DNA from: Pseudomonas hunanensis
GTDB taxonomy: Bacteria > Pseudomonadota > Gammaproteobacteria > Pseudomonadales > Pseudomonadaceae
Assembly: GCF_013393325.1 (NCBI RefSeq)
Contig: NZ_QJRC01000092.1
Span: 32,882-96,881 of the forward strand
Direction of reading: 5' to 3'
Length of the DNA: 64,000 bases
The number at the start of each line of letters is the position of its first letter. Within the stretch, counting starts at the first letter, position 1. A program made the translations under genes and the position numbers. Shown piece by piece: positions 27,911-36,270 of this stretch. The notes beneath the pieces are model-generated. The model did no database searches. It was not told the origin of the DNA and saw only the letters and a program-made list of their open reading frames with translations.

Positions 27911-29140
27911 ATGCCATTTCGCCGCACCCTTCTGGCCGCATCCCTGGCCCTGCTGATCACTGGCCAGGCCCCCCTGTATGCCGCACCGCCGTTGTCGATG
28001 GACAACGGCACCAACGCCCTGACCGTGCAGAACAGCAACGCCTGGGTCGAAGTCAGCGCCAGTGCCCTGCAGCACAACATCCGCACCTTGCAGGCCGAGC
28101 TGGCCGGCAAGTCCAAACTGTGCGCCGTGCTCAAGGCTGATGCCTATGGCCACGGCATCGGCCTGGTGATGCCGTCGATCATCGCCCAGGGCGTGCCCTG
28201 CGTGGCGGTAGCCAGCAACGAGGAAGCCCGCGTGGTCCGCGCCAGCGGTTTCACCGGGCAACTGGTGCGGGTGCGCCTGGCCAGCCTCAGCGAGCTGGAA
28301 GATGCCTTGCAGTACGACATGGAAGAACTGGTCGGTAGCGCCGAGTTCGCCCGCCAGGTTGACGCCATCGCCGCGCGCCATGGCAAGACCTTGCGTATCC
28401 ATATGGCACTCAACTCCAGCGGTATGAGCCGCAATGGGGTGGAAATGGGCAGCTGGTCCGGCCGTGGCGAAGCGCTGCAGATCACCGACCAGAAACACCT
28501 CGAGCTGGTTGCGTTGATGACCCACTTCGCCGTCGAAGACAAGGACGATGTGCGCAAGGGCCTGGCGGCATTCAATGAGCAGACCGATTGGCTGATCAAG
28601 CACGCCAAGCTCGACCGCAGCAAGCTCACCCTGCATGCGGCCAACTCGTTCGCCACCCTGGAAGTGCCGGAGGCGCGCCTGGACATGGTGCGCACCGGTG
28701 GCGCGCTGTTCGGCGATACCGTGCCGGAGCGTACCGAGTACAAACGCGCCATGCAGTTCAAGTCGCACGTGGCGGCGGTGCACAGCTACCCGGCCGGCAA
28801 CACCGTCGGCTATGACCGCACGTTTACCCTGACCCGTGACTCGCGCCTGGCCAACATCACGGTCGGGTACTCCGATGGCTACCGCCGGGTGTTCACCAAC
28901 AAGGGCCATGTGCTGATCAACGGCCACCGTGTGCCGGTGGTGGGCAAGGTGTCGATGAACACGCTGATGGTGGATGTCACCGACTTCCCGGACGTGAAGG
29001 GTGGCAACGAAGTGGTGCTGTTCGGCAAACAGGCCGGGGGCGAAATCACCCAGGCCGAGATGGAAGAAATCAACGGCGCGCTGCTGGCCGATCTGTACAC
29101 CGTGTGGGGCAGTTCCAACCCGAAGATTCTCGTCGACTGA
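27911..29140 (+). CDS. alr: Periplasmic broad-specificity amino acid racemase (Alr/Bar)
   Basis: The 409-residue fold type III PLP racemase has a signal peptide (cleavage near residue 24, PLYA/APP). PLP lysine K75 lies in AVLKADAYGHG and the partner base Y301 in NTVGYDRTF; both match the residues reported for P. putida broad-specificity racemase, whose sequence I recognise. It interconverts D- and L-forms of Lys, Arg, Gln, Ala and others outside the cytoplasm. The ATG at 27911 is used; a GTG 9 bp earlier is in frame. Lying between aruI and aruH, it probably feeds D-arginine or D-lysine into the pathway. Release of D-amino acids as signals is another known role of this class. Confidence 0.93.
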   Translation: MPFRRTLLAASLALLITGQAPLYAAPPLSMDNGTNALTVQNSNAWVEVSASALQHNIRTLQAELAGKSKLCAVLKADAYGHGIGLVMPSIIAQGVPCVAVASNEEARVVRASGFTGQLVRVRLASLSELEDALQYDMEELVGSAEFARQVDAIAARHGKTLRIHMALNSSGMSRNGVEMGSWSGRGEALQITDQKHLELVALMTHFAVEDKDDVRKGLAAFNEQTDWLIKHAKLDRSKLTLHAANSFATLEVPEARLDMVRTGGALFGDTVPERTEYKRAMQFKSHVAAVHSYPAGNTVGYDRTFTLTRDSRLANITVGYSDGYRRVFTNKGHVLINGHRVPVVGKVSMNTLMVDVTDFPDVKGGNEVVLFGKQAGGEITQAEMEEINGALLADLYTVWGSSNPKILVD

Positions 29141-29164
29141 AACCGCTATTGAAGGGAGATTGCC

Positions 29165-30355
29165 ATGCGCTACGCCAAGCTCACTCAACGCATCGCCGGC
29201 GACGGGGCCGCGGCCTGGGACATCCACTACCGCGCCCTGGCGCTGCAGGCCGAGGGCAAGGATATCCTGCTGCTGTCGGTGGGTGACCCGGACTTCGACA
29301 CCCCCGCGCCGATCGTCGAGGCGGCCATCGACAGCCTGCGGGCCGGCCACACCCATTACGCCGATGTGCGCGGCAAGCTGGCCCTGTGCCAGGCCATCGC
29401 CAACCGCCACCGGCAACGCAGCGGCCAGGCTGTAAGCGCCGATCAGGTGACGGTGCTGGCGGGGGCCCAGTGCGCGCTGTACTGCGTGGCCCAATGCGTG
29501 CTCGAAGCAGGCGACGAGGTGATCGTCGCCGAACCGATGTATGTCACCTACGAAGCGGTGTTCGGGGCTTGTGGTGCCAAGGTGGTGCCGGTGCCGGTCA
29601 AGCCGGAGAACGGCTTTCGCGTGTGCCCGCGTGACGTTGCCGAGCGTATTACCCCGCGCACCCGCGCGCTGGCCCTGAACAGCCCGCACAACCCGTCGGG
29701 GGCGAGCTTGCCGCGTGCCACCTGGGAGGCATTGGCCGAGCTGTGCATCGCCCATGACCTTTGGCTGATTTCTGACGAGGTGTACAGCGAGCTGCTGTAT
29801 GAAGGCGAGCATGTCAGCCCCGCCAGCCTGCCGGGCATGGCCGAGCGCACCGCGACCCTGAACAGCCTGTCGAAGTCGCATGCCATGACCGGCTGGCGCA
29901 TGGGCTGGGTAGTCGGTTCGGCCGAGCTGGCCACGCACCTGGAAAACCTCGCCCTGTGCATGCTGTACGGCTCGCCGGACTTTATCCAGGATGCCGCCGT
30001 GGTGGCGCTGGAACAGCAACTGCCCGAGCTGGATGCCATGCGTGAGGCCTACCGCCAGCGCCGCGACCTGGTGTGCGAGCAGTTGGCAGGCCGCCCTGGT
30101 ATCAAGGCGCTCAAGCCCGACGGCGGCATGTTCGTGATGGTCGATATCCGCGATACCGGCCTCAGCGCCCAGGCCTTCGCCGACCGCCTGCTGGACAGCC
30201 AGGGCGTGTCGGTGCTGGCGGGTGAGGCCTTTGGCCCCAGCGCCGCCGGGCACATTCGCCTGGGCCTGGTGCTCGGCAGCGAGGCGTTGGCCGACGCCTG
30301 CCAGCGCATTGCCCGCTGTGCTGGCGAACTGATGCAGGAGCAGGCCGATGCGTGA
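29165..30355 (+). CDS. aruH: Arginine:pyruvate transaminase AruH (fold type I aminotransferase)
   Basis: The 396-residue class I/II aminotransferase has the PLP lysine in SLSKSHAMTGWRMGW (about 239), the conserved NSPHNPSG (about 176) and DEVYSELLY (about 204), and the carboxylate-binding Arg near the end (HIRLGL). In P. aeruginosa AruH moves the amino group of L-arginine to pyruvate, giving 2-ketoarginine, the substrate of AruI. It overlaps the next gene (aldehyde dehydrogenase) by 8 bp. Substrate assignment is by locus; aspartate-type or aromatic specificity cannot be excluded from motifs. Confidence 0.87.
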   Translation: MRYAKLTQRIAGDGAAAWDIHYRALALQAEGKDILLLSVGDPDFDTPAPIVEAAIDSLRAGHTHYADVRGKLALCQAIANRHRQRSGQAVSADQVTVLAGAQCALYCVAQCVLEAGDEVIVAEPMYVTYEAVFGACGAKVVPVPVKPENGFRVCPRDVAERITPRTRALALNSPHNPSGASLPRATWEALAELCIAHDLWLISDEVYSELLYEGEHVSPASLPGMAERTATLNSLSKSHAMTGWRMGWVVGSAELATHLENLALCMLYGSPDFIQDAAVVALEQQLPELDAMREAYRQRRDLVCEQLAGRPGIKALKPDGGMFVMVDIRDTGLSAQAFADRLLDSQGVSVLAGEAFGPSAAGHIRLGLVLGSEALADACQRIARCAGELMQEQADA

Positions 30356-31760
30356 GTATGCGCGGCTTTATATCGACGGCGCCTGGCAGGTGCCGAGCGG
30401 GCAGGGTGTGGCCGAGGTGATCGACCCAGCCAGTGAGCAGGCCATCGGCCGTGTACCGCTGGGCGACGAGGCCGATGTCGAGCGGGCGGTGATGGCGGCG
30501 CGACGGGCCTTCGATAGCTGGTCGCGCACGCCGTCCAATGTGCGCGCAGGGTATATCCGGGCATTGACCACGCAGCTGAAAAACCGTGCGGCGGAAATGG
30601 CAGCGGTCATCACCGATGAGCTGGGCATGCCGGTGCAGTGGTGCCAGGCGGTGCAGGTCGAAGGCCCGATTGCCGGGCTGGCGCAGTACGCCGAGCTGGC
30701 CGGGCTGATGGATGAAGTGCGTGAAGTCGGCAACTCGCTGGTGTACCGCGAAGCCGTTGGCGTATGCGCATTCATCAACCCTTGGAACTACCCGCTGCAC
30801 CAGATGATCGGCAAGCTGGCGCCAGCCTTGGCTGCAGGTTGCACAGTGGTGGTCAAGCCCAGCCAGGAAACGCCGTTGCACGCGTTTTTGCTGGCTGAAA
30901 TGGTCGATGCCATCGGCTTGCCGGCCGGGGTGTTCAACCTGGTCAGTGGCCCCGGGGCCAAGGTCGGCGAGGCGCTGGCCCGACACCCACAGGTGGACAT
31001 GGTGTCGTTCACCGGCTCCACCGGCGCCGGGGTGCGGGTGGCGCAAGCGGCCGCGCCGACGGTGAAGCGTGTGTGCCTGGAGCTGGGCGGCAAGTCGCCG
31101 CTGCTGATCACCGCCGACGCCGACTTGCATGCTGCGGTGCGCCATGGCGTGCAGGACGTGATGATCAACTCGGGGCAGACCTGCACGGCGCTGACCCGCA
31201 TGCTGTTGCCGGCCAGCCGCTATGCCGAGGCACTGGACATTGCCGAGGCCGAAACCCGTGCACTGGTCATGGGCGACCCGCGTGACCCGGCCAGTTTCCT
31301 CGGGCCGATGTGTTCGGCAGGCCAGCGGCGTACCGTGCTCGACCACATTCGCGCAGGCCAGGAGGAGGGCGCGCGCTTGGTGTGCGGCGGTGATTACGGC
31401 GGCTTCGAGCGCGGGTTCTACGTGGCGCCGACGTTGTTCGCCGACGTCGACAACCGCATGCGCATTGCCCAGGAAGAAATCTTTGGCCCGGTACTGTGCC
31501 TGATCCCTTATGCCAACGAGGCCCAGGCGCTTGCGCTGGCAAATGATTCGCCGTTCGGCCTGTCCAGCGCGGTGTGGGCCGGCAACCGCGAGCGGGGCCT
31601 TGCCCTGGCGCGGCAGATACGTGCCGGGCAGTGCTTCATCAACGGAGGCGGGTTCAACTACCAGGCGCCGTTCGGTGGCTACAAGCAGTCGGGCAACGGC
31701 CGCGAGTGGGGCGAGGAGGGCCTGGCGGAGTTCGTCGAGGTCAAAGCGGTGCAGTGCTGA
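30348..31760 (+). CDS. NAD(P)-dependent aldehyde dehydrogenase, probably 4-guanidinobutyraldehyde dehydrogenase
   Basis: The 470-residue ALDH has FINPWNYPLHQMIGKLAPALAAGCTVVVKPS (about 140-172), FTGSTGAG (about 222), the general base Glu in LELGGKSPLL (about 242), and the nucleophile Cys in NSGQTCTALTR (about 283). Together with aruI upstream it would oxidise 4-guanidinobutyraldehyde to 4-guanidinobutyrate. In P. aeruginosa that step is done by KauB, encoded elsewhere, so an in-cluster dehydrogenase is a local variation. It overlaps aruH by 8 bp. Confidence 0.88.
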   Translation: MREYARLYIDGAWQVPSGQGVAEVIDPASEQAIGRVPLGDEADVERAVMAARRAFDSWSRTPSNVRAGYIRALTTQLKNRAAEMAAVITDELGMPVQWCQAVQVEGPIAGLAQYAELAGLMDEVREVGNSLVYREAVGVCAFINPWNYPLHQMIGKLAPALAAGCTVVVKPSQETPLHAFLLAEMVDAIGLPAGVFNLVSGPGAKVGEALARHPQVDMVSFTGSTGAGVRVAQAAAPTVKRVCLELGGKSPLLITADADLHAAVRHGVQDVMINSGQTCTALTRMLLPASRYAEALDIAEAETRALVMGDPRDPASFLGPMCSAGQRRTVLDHIRAGQEEGARLVCGGDYGGFERGFYVAPTLFADVDNRMRIAQEEIFGPVLCLIPYANEAQALALANDSPFGLSSAVWAGNRERGLALARQIRAGQCFINGGGFNYQAPFGGYKQSGNGREWGEEGLAEFVEVKAVQC

Positions 31761-31803
31761 GCCCCTGCGGCAAGACAACCAGTTTTGTATGAGGAGAGTG
31801 TTT

Positions 31804-32505
31804 GTGAATGTACTGATCGTCCATGCTCACCCCGAGCCGCAATCGTTCACCGCAGCCCTGCGTGACCAGGCCGTGGAAACCTTTCGCGCCCAGGGCCATC
31901 AGGTGCAGGTCAGCGACCTGTACGCCATGGGCTGGAACCCGGTGGCCAGTGCCGATGACTTTACCCAGCGTGAGAACCCTGAATACCTGGTGTATGCGCT
32001 GGAGCAGCGCCAGGGCGTGAAGCGCGGCGGCATTGCCGCAGATATCCAGCAGGAACTGGACAAGCTGTTGTGGGCCGACTTGCTGGTGCTGAACTTCCCG
32101 ATTTTCTGGTTCTCGGCACCGGCCATGCTCAAGGGCTGGATCGACCGGGTGCTGGTGTCGGGGGTGTGCTATGGCGGCAAGCGCTTCTACGACCAAGGTG
32201 GGTTGGCCGGCAAGAAGGCGCTGGTGACCGTGACCCTGGGTGGGCGCGAGCACATGTTTGGCGAGGGGGCGATTCATGGCCCGCTGGAGGACATGCTGCG
32301 GCCGATTCTGCGGGGCACGCTGGCCTATGTCGGGTTCGAGGTGCTGCCGCCGTTCGTGGCCTGGCATGTGCCGTATATCAGCGATGAGGCGCGGCAGGAT
32401 TTTCTACAGCAGTACCGGCAGCGCCTGGAGCAACTGTCGGACGACCAGCCATTGGTGTTCCCGCGCCTGGCACAGTTCGATGAGGCGTTATACCCACTCC
32501 CTTGA
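31804..32505 (+). CDS. NAD(P)H:quinone oxidoreductase (flavodoxin-like fold)
   Basis: The 233-residue FAD/FMN-dependent enzyme of the DT-diaphorase/MdaB/KefF type has MNVLIVHAHPEPQSFT at the start, LNFPIFWFSAPAMLKGWIDRVL near 95, and TLGGREHMFGEGAIHGPLEDML near 145. I set the start at GTG 31804, 5 bp after GAGGAGAG; this gives the standard family N-terminus, while an ATG at 31789 would place the ribosome site inside the gene. It ends the ATA block. A quinone oxidoreductase stands beside aruH in P. aeruginosa too, with no proven role. Confidence 0.85.
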   Translation: MNVLIVHAHPEPQSFTAALRDQAVETFRAQGHQVQVSDLYAMGWNPVASADDFTQRENPEYLVYALEQRQGVKRGGIAADIQQELDKLLWADLLVLNFPIFWFSAPAMLKGWIDRVLVSGVCYGGKRFYDQGGLAGKKALVTVTLGGREHMFGEGAIHGPLEDMLRPILRGTLAYVGFEVLPPFVAWHVPYISDEARQDFLQQYRQRLEQLSDDQPLVFPRLAQFDEALYPLP

Positions 32506-32526
32506 GCCGTGCGCGGTTTCTCGTAT

Positions 32527-32545
32527 GAGCGGCACGATGCCGCTC
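32527..32545. terminator. Hairpin after the ATA operon (degenerate half-REP)
   Basis: GAGCGGCA (32527-32534) and TGCCGCTC (32538-32545) form an 8-bp stem with a CGA loop. The right side runs on into CTACAAAAAA, which is the tail of a REP unit. It lies 22 bp after the quinone reductase stop and is the only end signal I can see for the long operon. It lacks a U-run on the plus strand, so efficient intrinsic termination is not assured. Confidence 0.5.
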
Positions 32546-32678
32546 CTACAAAAAAGCGCGCACGCAGCTAGGCACTAAAAGCGACCACCCACACATTCGG
32601 GGTATGTCCCCCCTCGGCAAATCCCACGATAGTGAACCCATCGGCTCGATTCCGGAGCATTCACACGATGGAGTTGCC

Positions 32679-33782
32679 ATGCGCAAGGTACTGAAGGTGA
32701 TTGGTGGTCTGCTGCTGGCGTCTGGCGCCAGCCTGGCCCAGGCGGCAGAGGTGGACAGCGCCAATACGTTACGGTTGTACAACTGGACCGACTACATCGG
32801 CGAAACCACCCTGGCCGACTTCGAGAAGGCCACCGGCATCAAGGTCATCTACGACACCTTCGACGGCTACGAAACGGTACAGACCAAACTGCTCACTGGC
32901 CGCTCCGGTTATGACCTGGTCATGCTCAACGCCTCCCTCGTTCCCCCGCTGATCAGTGCCGGGGTATTCCAGGCGCTGGACAAGCAGCAACTGCCCAGCT
33001 GGCACAACCTCGACCAACAGGTGGTCGACAACCTGCAGGGCTACGACCCGGGCCTTAAGTACTCGGCGCCCTACACCTGGGGCAGCTCGGGGGTCACCTA
33101 CAACGTCGACAAGATCAAGGCGCGCATGCCCGACGCACCGATCGGCTCGCTGGCCATGCTGTTCGACCCCAAGATCGTCTCGCGCTTTGCCGACTGCGGC
33201 GTCACCCTGATGGACGCACCCACCGAAGTGATCCCGCTGGCCCTGCAGTACCTGGGCAAGGACCCGCGCAGCGCGTCGCCGGCTGACCTCAAGGCGGCCG
33301 AACAGCTGCTGCTGGGCATCCGCCCGTACATTCGCAAGTTCGACTCGGTGAATTATCTCACCAGCCTGCCCAATGGCGATGTCTGCCTGGCGCTGACCTG
33401 GTCCGGTGACTACGCCACCGCCCAGGCTCGCGCGGTGGAAGCGAAGAAGGACATCAAACTGTCGTTCTTCATCCCCCAGGAAGGTTCGCTGATCTGGTTC
33501 GACAACCTGTACATCCCCAAGGATGCACCGCACGCGGCCAACGCCCACCGCTTCATCGAGTTCTTGCTGCAGCCGCAGACCATGGCCAAGGTCACCGACT
33601 ATATCCACTACGCCAACAGCAACGCCGCCGCGACCGCGCTGGTGCGTGATGACATCCGCCAGGACCCGGCCATCTACCCGGACGCGTCAACCCGTGAACG
33701 CCTGTTCGCGCAGAAAACCCAGAGCCCGAAGGACATGCGTGCCATCACCCGGGTCTGGAGCACGGTCAAGACCGGTTTCTGA
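32679..33782 (+). CDS. Polyamine-type periplasmic binding protein (PotF/SpuD family)
   Basis: The 367-residue protein has a signal peptide (cleavage expected after Ala-Gln-Ala, near residue 23). The mature start NTLRLYNWTDYIGETTLADFEKATGI is the family opening; the Trp/Tyr/Asp positions in this stretch help bind the amine in PotF. SGDYATAQARA (near 255) and DNLYIPKDAPH (near 285) are further family segments. No ABC ATPase or permease lies beside it, so it either joins a transporter encoded elsewhere or has a sensing role. The aminotransferase 34 bp downstream suggests putrescine or spermidine use. The ATG at 32679 follows TGGAG. Confidence 0.87.
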   Translation: MRKVLKVIGGLLLASGASLAQAAEVDSANTLRLYNWTDYIGETTLADFEKATGIKVIYDTFDGYETVQTKLLTGRSGYDLVMLNASLVPPLISAGVFQALDKQQLPSWHNLDQQVVDNLQGYDPGLKYSAPYTWGSSGVTYNVDKIKARMPDAPIGSLAMLFDPKIVSRFADCGVTLMDAPTEVIPLALQYLGKDPRSASPADLKAAEQLLLGIRPYIRKFDSVNYLTSLPNGDVCLALTWSGDYATAQARAVEAKKDIKLSFFIPQEGSLIWFDNLYIPKDAPHAANAHRFIEFLLQPQTMAKVTDYIHYANSNAAATALVRDDIRQDPAIYPDASTRERLFAQKTQSPKDMRAITRVWSTVKTGF

Positions 33783-33816
33783 ACACTGCCCAACGATTCC
33801 CGCCAAGGAGCTGCCC

Positions 33817-35229
33817 ATGGCCACCCCAAGCAAAGCATTCGTCATTGCCCACGACCCGCTGGTCGAAGCCGACAAGGCCCACTACATGCACGGCTACCAT
33901 GTGTTCGATGAGCACCGCGCGCAAGGTGCGTTGAACATCGTCGCCGGCGAGGGCGCGTACATTCGTGACGCCCACGGCAACCGCTTCCTCGATGCCGTCG
34001 GCGGCATGTGGTGCACCAATATCGGCCTGGGCCGCGAGGAAATGGCCCTGGCCATCGCCGACCAGGTGCGCCAGCTGGCGTACTCCAACCCGTTCTCCGA
34101 CATGGCCAACGACGTGGCCATCGAACTGTGCCAGAAGCTTGCGCAACTGGCGCCGGGCGACCTTAACCATGTGTTCCTCACCACCGGTGGGTCGACCGCT
34201 GTCGACACCGCCTACCGGCTGATCCAGTACTACCAGAACTGCCGTGGCAAGCCGCACAAGAAACACATCATCGCTCGCTACAACGCCTACCACGGCTCCA
34301 CCACCCTGACCATGTCGATTGGCAACAAGGCCGCCGACCGGGTACCGGAGTTCGATTATCACCACGACCTGATCCACCACGTGTCCAACCCCAACCCGTA
34401 CCGCGCGCCGGACGACATGGACGAGGCCGAGTTCCTCGACTACCTGGTGGCCGAGTTCGAAGACAAGATCCTGTCGCTGGGTGCCGACAACGTGGCGGCG
34501 TTCTTCGCCGAGCCGATCATGGGTTCGGGCGGGGTGATCATTCCGCCCGAGGGCTACTTCCTGCGCATGTGGCAACTGTGCCAGACCTACGACATCTTGT
34601 TCGTCGCCGATGAAGTGGTGACCTCGTTCGGACGCCTGGGCACCTTCTTCGCCAGTGAAGAACTGTTTGGCGTCACCCCCGACATCATCACCACCGCCAA
34701 GGGCCTGACCTCGGCCTACTTGCCGCTGGGCGCGTGCATCTTCTCCGAGCGTATCTGGGAGGTGATCGCCGAGCCGGGCAAGGGGCGCTGCTTCACTCAT
34801 GGTTTCACCTACAGTGGTCACCCGGTGTGCTGCACGGCGGCGCTGAAGAACATCGAGATCATCGAGCGCGAGCAACTGCTCGATCACGTCAAGGACGTTG
34901 GCAGTTACCTGGAGCAGCGCCTGCAAAGCTTGCGCGAGCTGCCGCTGGTGGGAGATGTGCGCTGCATGAAGCTGATGGCCTGTGTCGAGTTCGTTGCCGA
35001 CAAAGCCAGCAAGGCGCTGTTCCCGGACGAGGTGAACATCGGTGAGCGCATCCACAGCAAGGCCCAGGCCAAAGGGTTGCTGGTACGCCCGATCATGCAC
35101 CTGAACGTGATGTCGCCACCGTTGATCATCACCCATGCGCAGGTGGACGAAATCGTCGAGACCCTGCGCCAGTGCATCATCGAAACAGCACGTGAATTGA
35201 CTGCGCTTGGCCTGTACCAGGGCCGATGA
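33817..35229 (+). CDS. Class III (omega) aminotransferase, polyamine:pyruvate type
   Basis: The 470-residue PLP enzyme has VGGMWCTNIGLGREE near 60, the cofactor-binding Asp in FVADEVVTSFGRLG (about 265), the Schiff-base Lys in TTAKGLTSAYLPLGA (about 294), and HGFTYSGHPVCCTAALKN (about 328). The features are those of SpuC/putrescine-pyruvate and beta-alanine-pyruvate enzymes. AAGGAG sits 6 bp before the ATG at 33817. Neighbours (polyamine-type binding protein before, LuxR regulator after) favour an amine substrate. It could also act on 4-aminobutyrate or a similar compound. Confidence 0.87.
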   Translation: MATPSKAFVIAHDPLVEADKAHYMHGYHVFDEHRAQGALNIVAGEGAYIRDAHGNRFLDAVGGMWCTNIGLGREEMALAIADQVRQLAYSNPFSDMANDVAIELCQKLAQLAPGDLNHVFLTTGGSTAVDTAYRLIQYYQNCRGKPHKKHIIARYNAYHGSTTLTMSIGNKAADRVPEFDYHHDLIHHVSNPNPYRAPDDMDEAEFLDYLVAEFEDKILSLGADNVAAFFAEPIMGSGGVIIPPEGYFLRMWQLCQTYDILFVADEVVTSFGRLGTFFASEELFGVTPDIITTAKGLTSAYLPLGACIFSERIWEVIAEPGKGRCFTHGFTYSGHPVCCTAALKNIEIIEREQLLDHVKDVGSYLEQRLQSLRELPLVGDVRCMKLMACVEFVADKASKALFPDEVNIGERIHSKAQAKGLLVRPIMHLNVMSPPLIITHAQVDEIVETLRQCIIETARELTALGLYQGR

Positions 35230-35282
35230 ACCTGGCGCAAAGGGCTGTGCGGGGGCGTGCCTGGCAAGCTAGACTGCCGGGC

Positions 35283-36122
35283 ATGACACAGGCCTCTCCC
35301 GACACCCCGCTTACCCTCACGATGGGCGCGCTGCAGCAATGGCACGCGGCGCTGCAGCGCGCGCTGGCGCAAAGCGAAACCCCCGATGCACTGGAATATG
35401 TGGCCGCTGCCATCGGCCAGCTGGTGCAGGTGGAGTCGATGATGATCAGCCTCGAGTGCCAGGGGTGCGCACCGCAGTTGCTCTATCAGCAAGGTATTCC
35501 CGAGCTGCACCGCGCCGCAGTGCTGGAGCGCTATTTCAGCGCAGGCTACCTGCTCGACCCGTTCTGCCTGGCCGTGCAAAGCGGGCTGGCCGAAGGCTTT
35601 TACCATTTGCAGGAAATCGCCCCCGACAACTTCTTCGACAGCGACTACTACAAGGCCTATTACCTGGGCACCGGTTGCAGTGAAGACAGCTACTACATCG
35701 TCGACCTCAGCGCAGGCCGCAAGCTGTCGCTGAGCCTGTTCCAGGGCTGCAGCGGCACGCGCCTGAGTGCCGGGCAAATCGACCTGTTGCGTGCGCTGGA
35801 ACCGATGGTCCGCGAACTGCTGGGGCGCTATGCCAGGCACAACCTGGACCCCGAGCCTGCCTCAGCCGAGCGCGGCAGCCTGCAGGCGGCGTTCGACAGT
35901 TTTGGCTGCCAAGTGCTGACCGACCGTGAGCGAGAGGTGGCACACATGATCTTGCGTGGGCATTCGGTGAAGTCCACTGCGCTGGAACTGGGTATCTCCC
36001 CGGAGACCGTGCGCATGCACCGCAAGAACCTGTACCTGAAGCTGGAGATCAACTCGCAGTCGGAGCTGTTTGCACGGTTTATCGACTGGTTGCGACAGGG
36101 GACTGCGGTGGTAGTCGCTTGA
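35283..36122 (+). CDS. LuxR-family transcriptional regulator
   Basis: The protein has about 279 residues. The N-terminal domain of about 200 residues shows no acyl-homoserine lactone signature that I recognise and looks GAF/PAS-like. The C-terminal HTH (LTDREREVAHMILRGHSVKSTALELGISPETVRMHRKNLYLKLEINSQSELF) is a textbook LuxR domain. An upstream ATG at 35226 overlaps the aminotransferase stop (ATGA) and would give 298 residues; I prefer 35283 because the extra 19 residues look like read-through sequence, but coupling makes the earlier start possible. It probably controls the binding protein and aminotransferase genes. Confidence 0.82.
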   Translation: MTQASPDTPLTLTMGALQQWHAALQRALAQSETPDALEYVAAAIGQLVQVESMMISLECQGCAPQLLYQQGIPELHRAAVLERYFSAGYLLDPFCLAVQSGLAEGFYHLQEIAPDNFFDSDYYKAYYLGTGCSEDSYYIVDLSAGRKLSLSLFQGCSGTRLSAGQIDLLRALEPMVRELLGRYARHNLDPEPASAERGSLQAAFDSFGCQVLTDREREVAHMILRGHSVKSTALELGISPETVRMHRKNLYLKLEINSQSELFARFIDWLRQGTAVVVA

Positions 36123-36131
36123 TGCCACCCT

Positions 36132-36247
36132 GTTAGCGTTTTTCACCAGAAATCGCCATTTGTTAATGTTTTCGTTGATCCGTTAGTCATTTCGTACTTG
36201 CGGCGTTAATGTTTTCGCGTAAATTCTTTGAGTAGATAGCGTTTTCG
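36132..36247. repeat. Five iteron-like repeats upstream of fic
   Basis: A 13-bp unit GTTAATGTTTTCG occurs exactly at 36162-36174 and 36205-36217. Degenerate copies are at 36132-36144 (GTTAGCGTTTTTC), 36182-36194 (GTTAGTCATTTCG) and 36235-36247 (GATAGCGTTTTCG). The start-to-start distances are 30, 20, 23 and 30 bp. The last copy ends 23 bp before the fic ATG. The stretch is AT-rich against its surroundings. It looks like a multi-site operator; the binding protein is unknown and could be the Fic protein itself or a co-resident regulator. Confidence 0.6.
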
Positions 36248-36270
36248 GGCAAAAGGTAAAGGACTCAGCA

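Noticed and set aside
27854..30253. Minus-strand open frame of 799 codons over the racemase and aruH
   Set aside because: Both plus-strand genes have full catalytic motifs; the antisense product has none.
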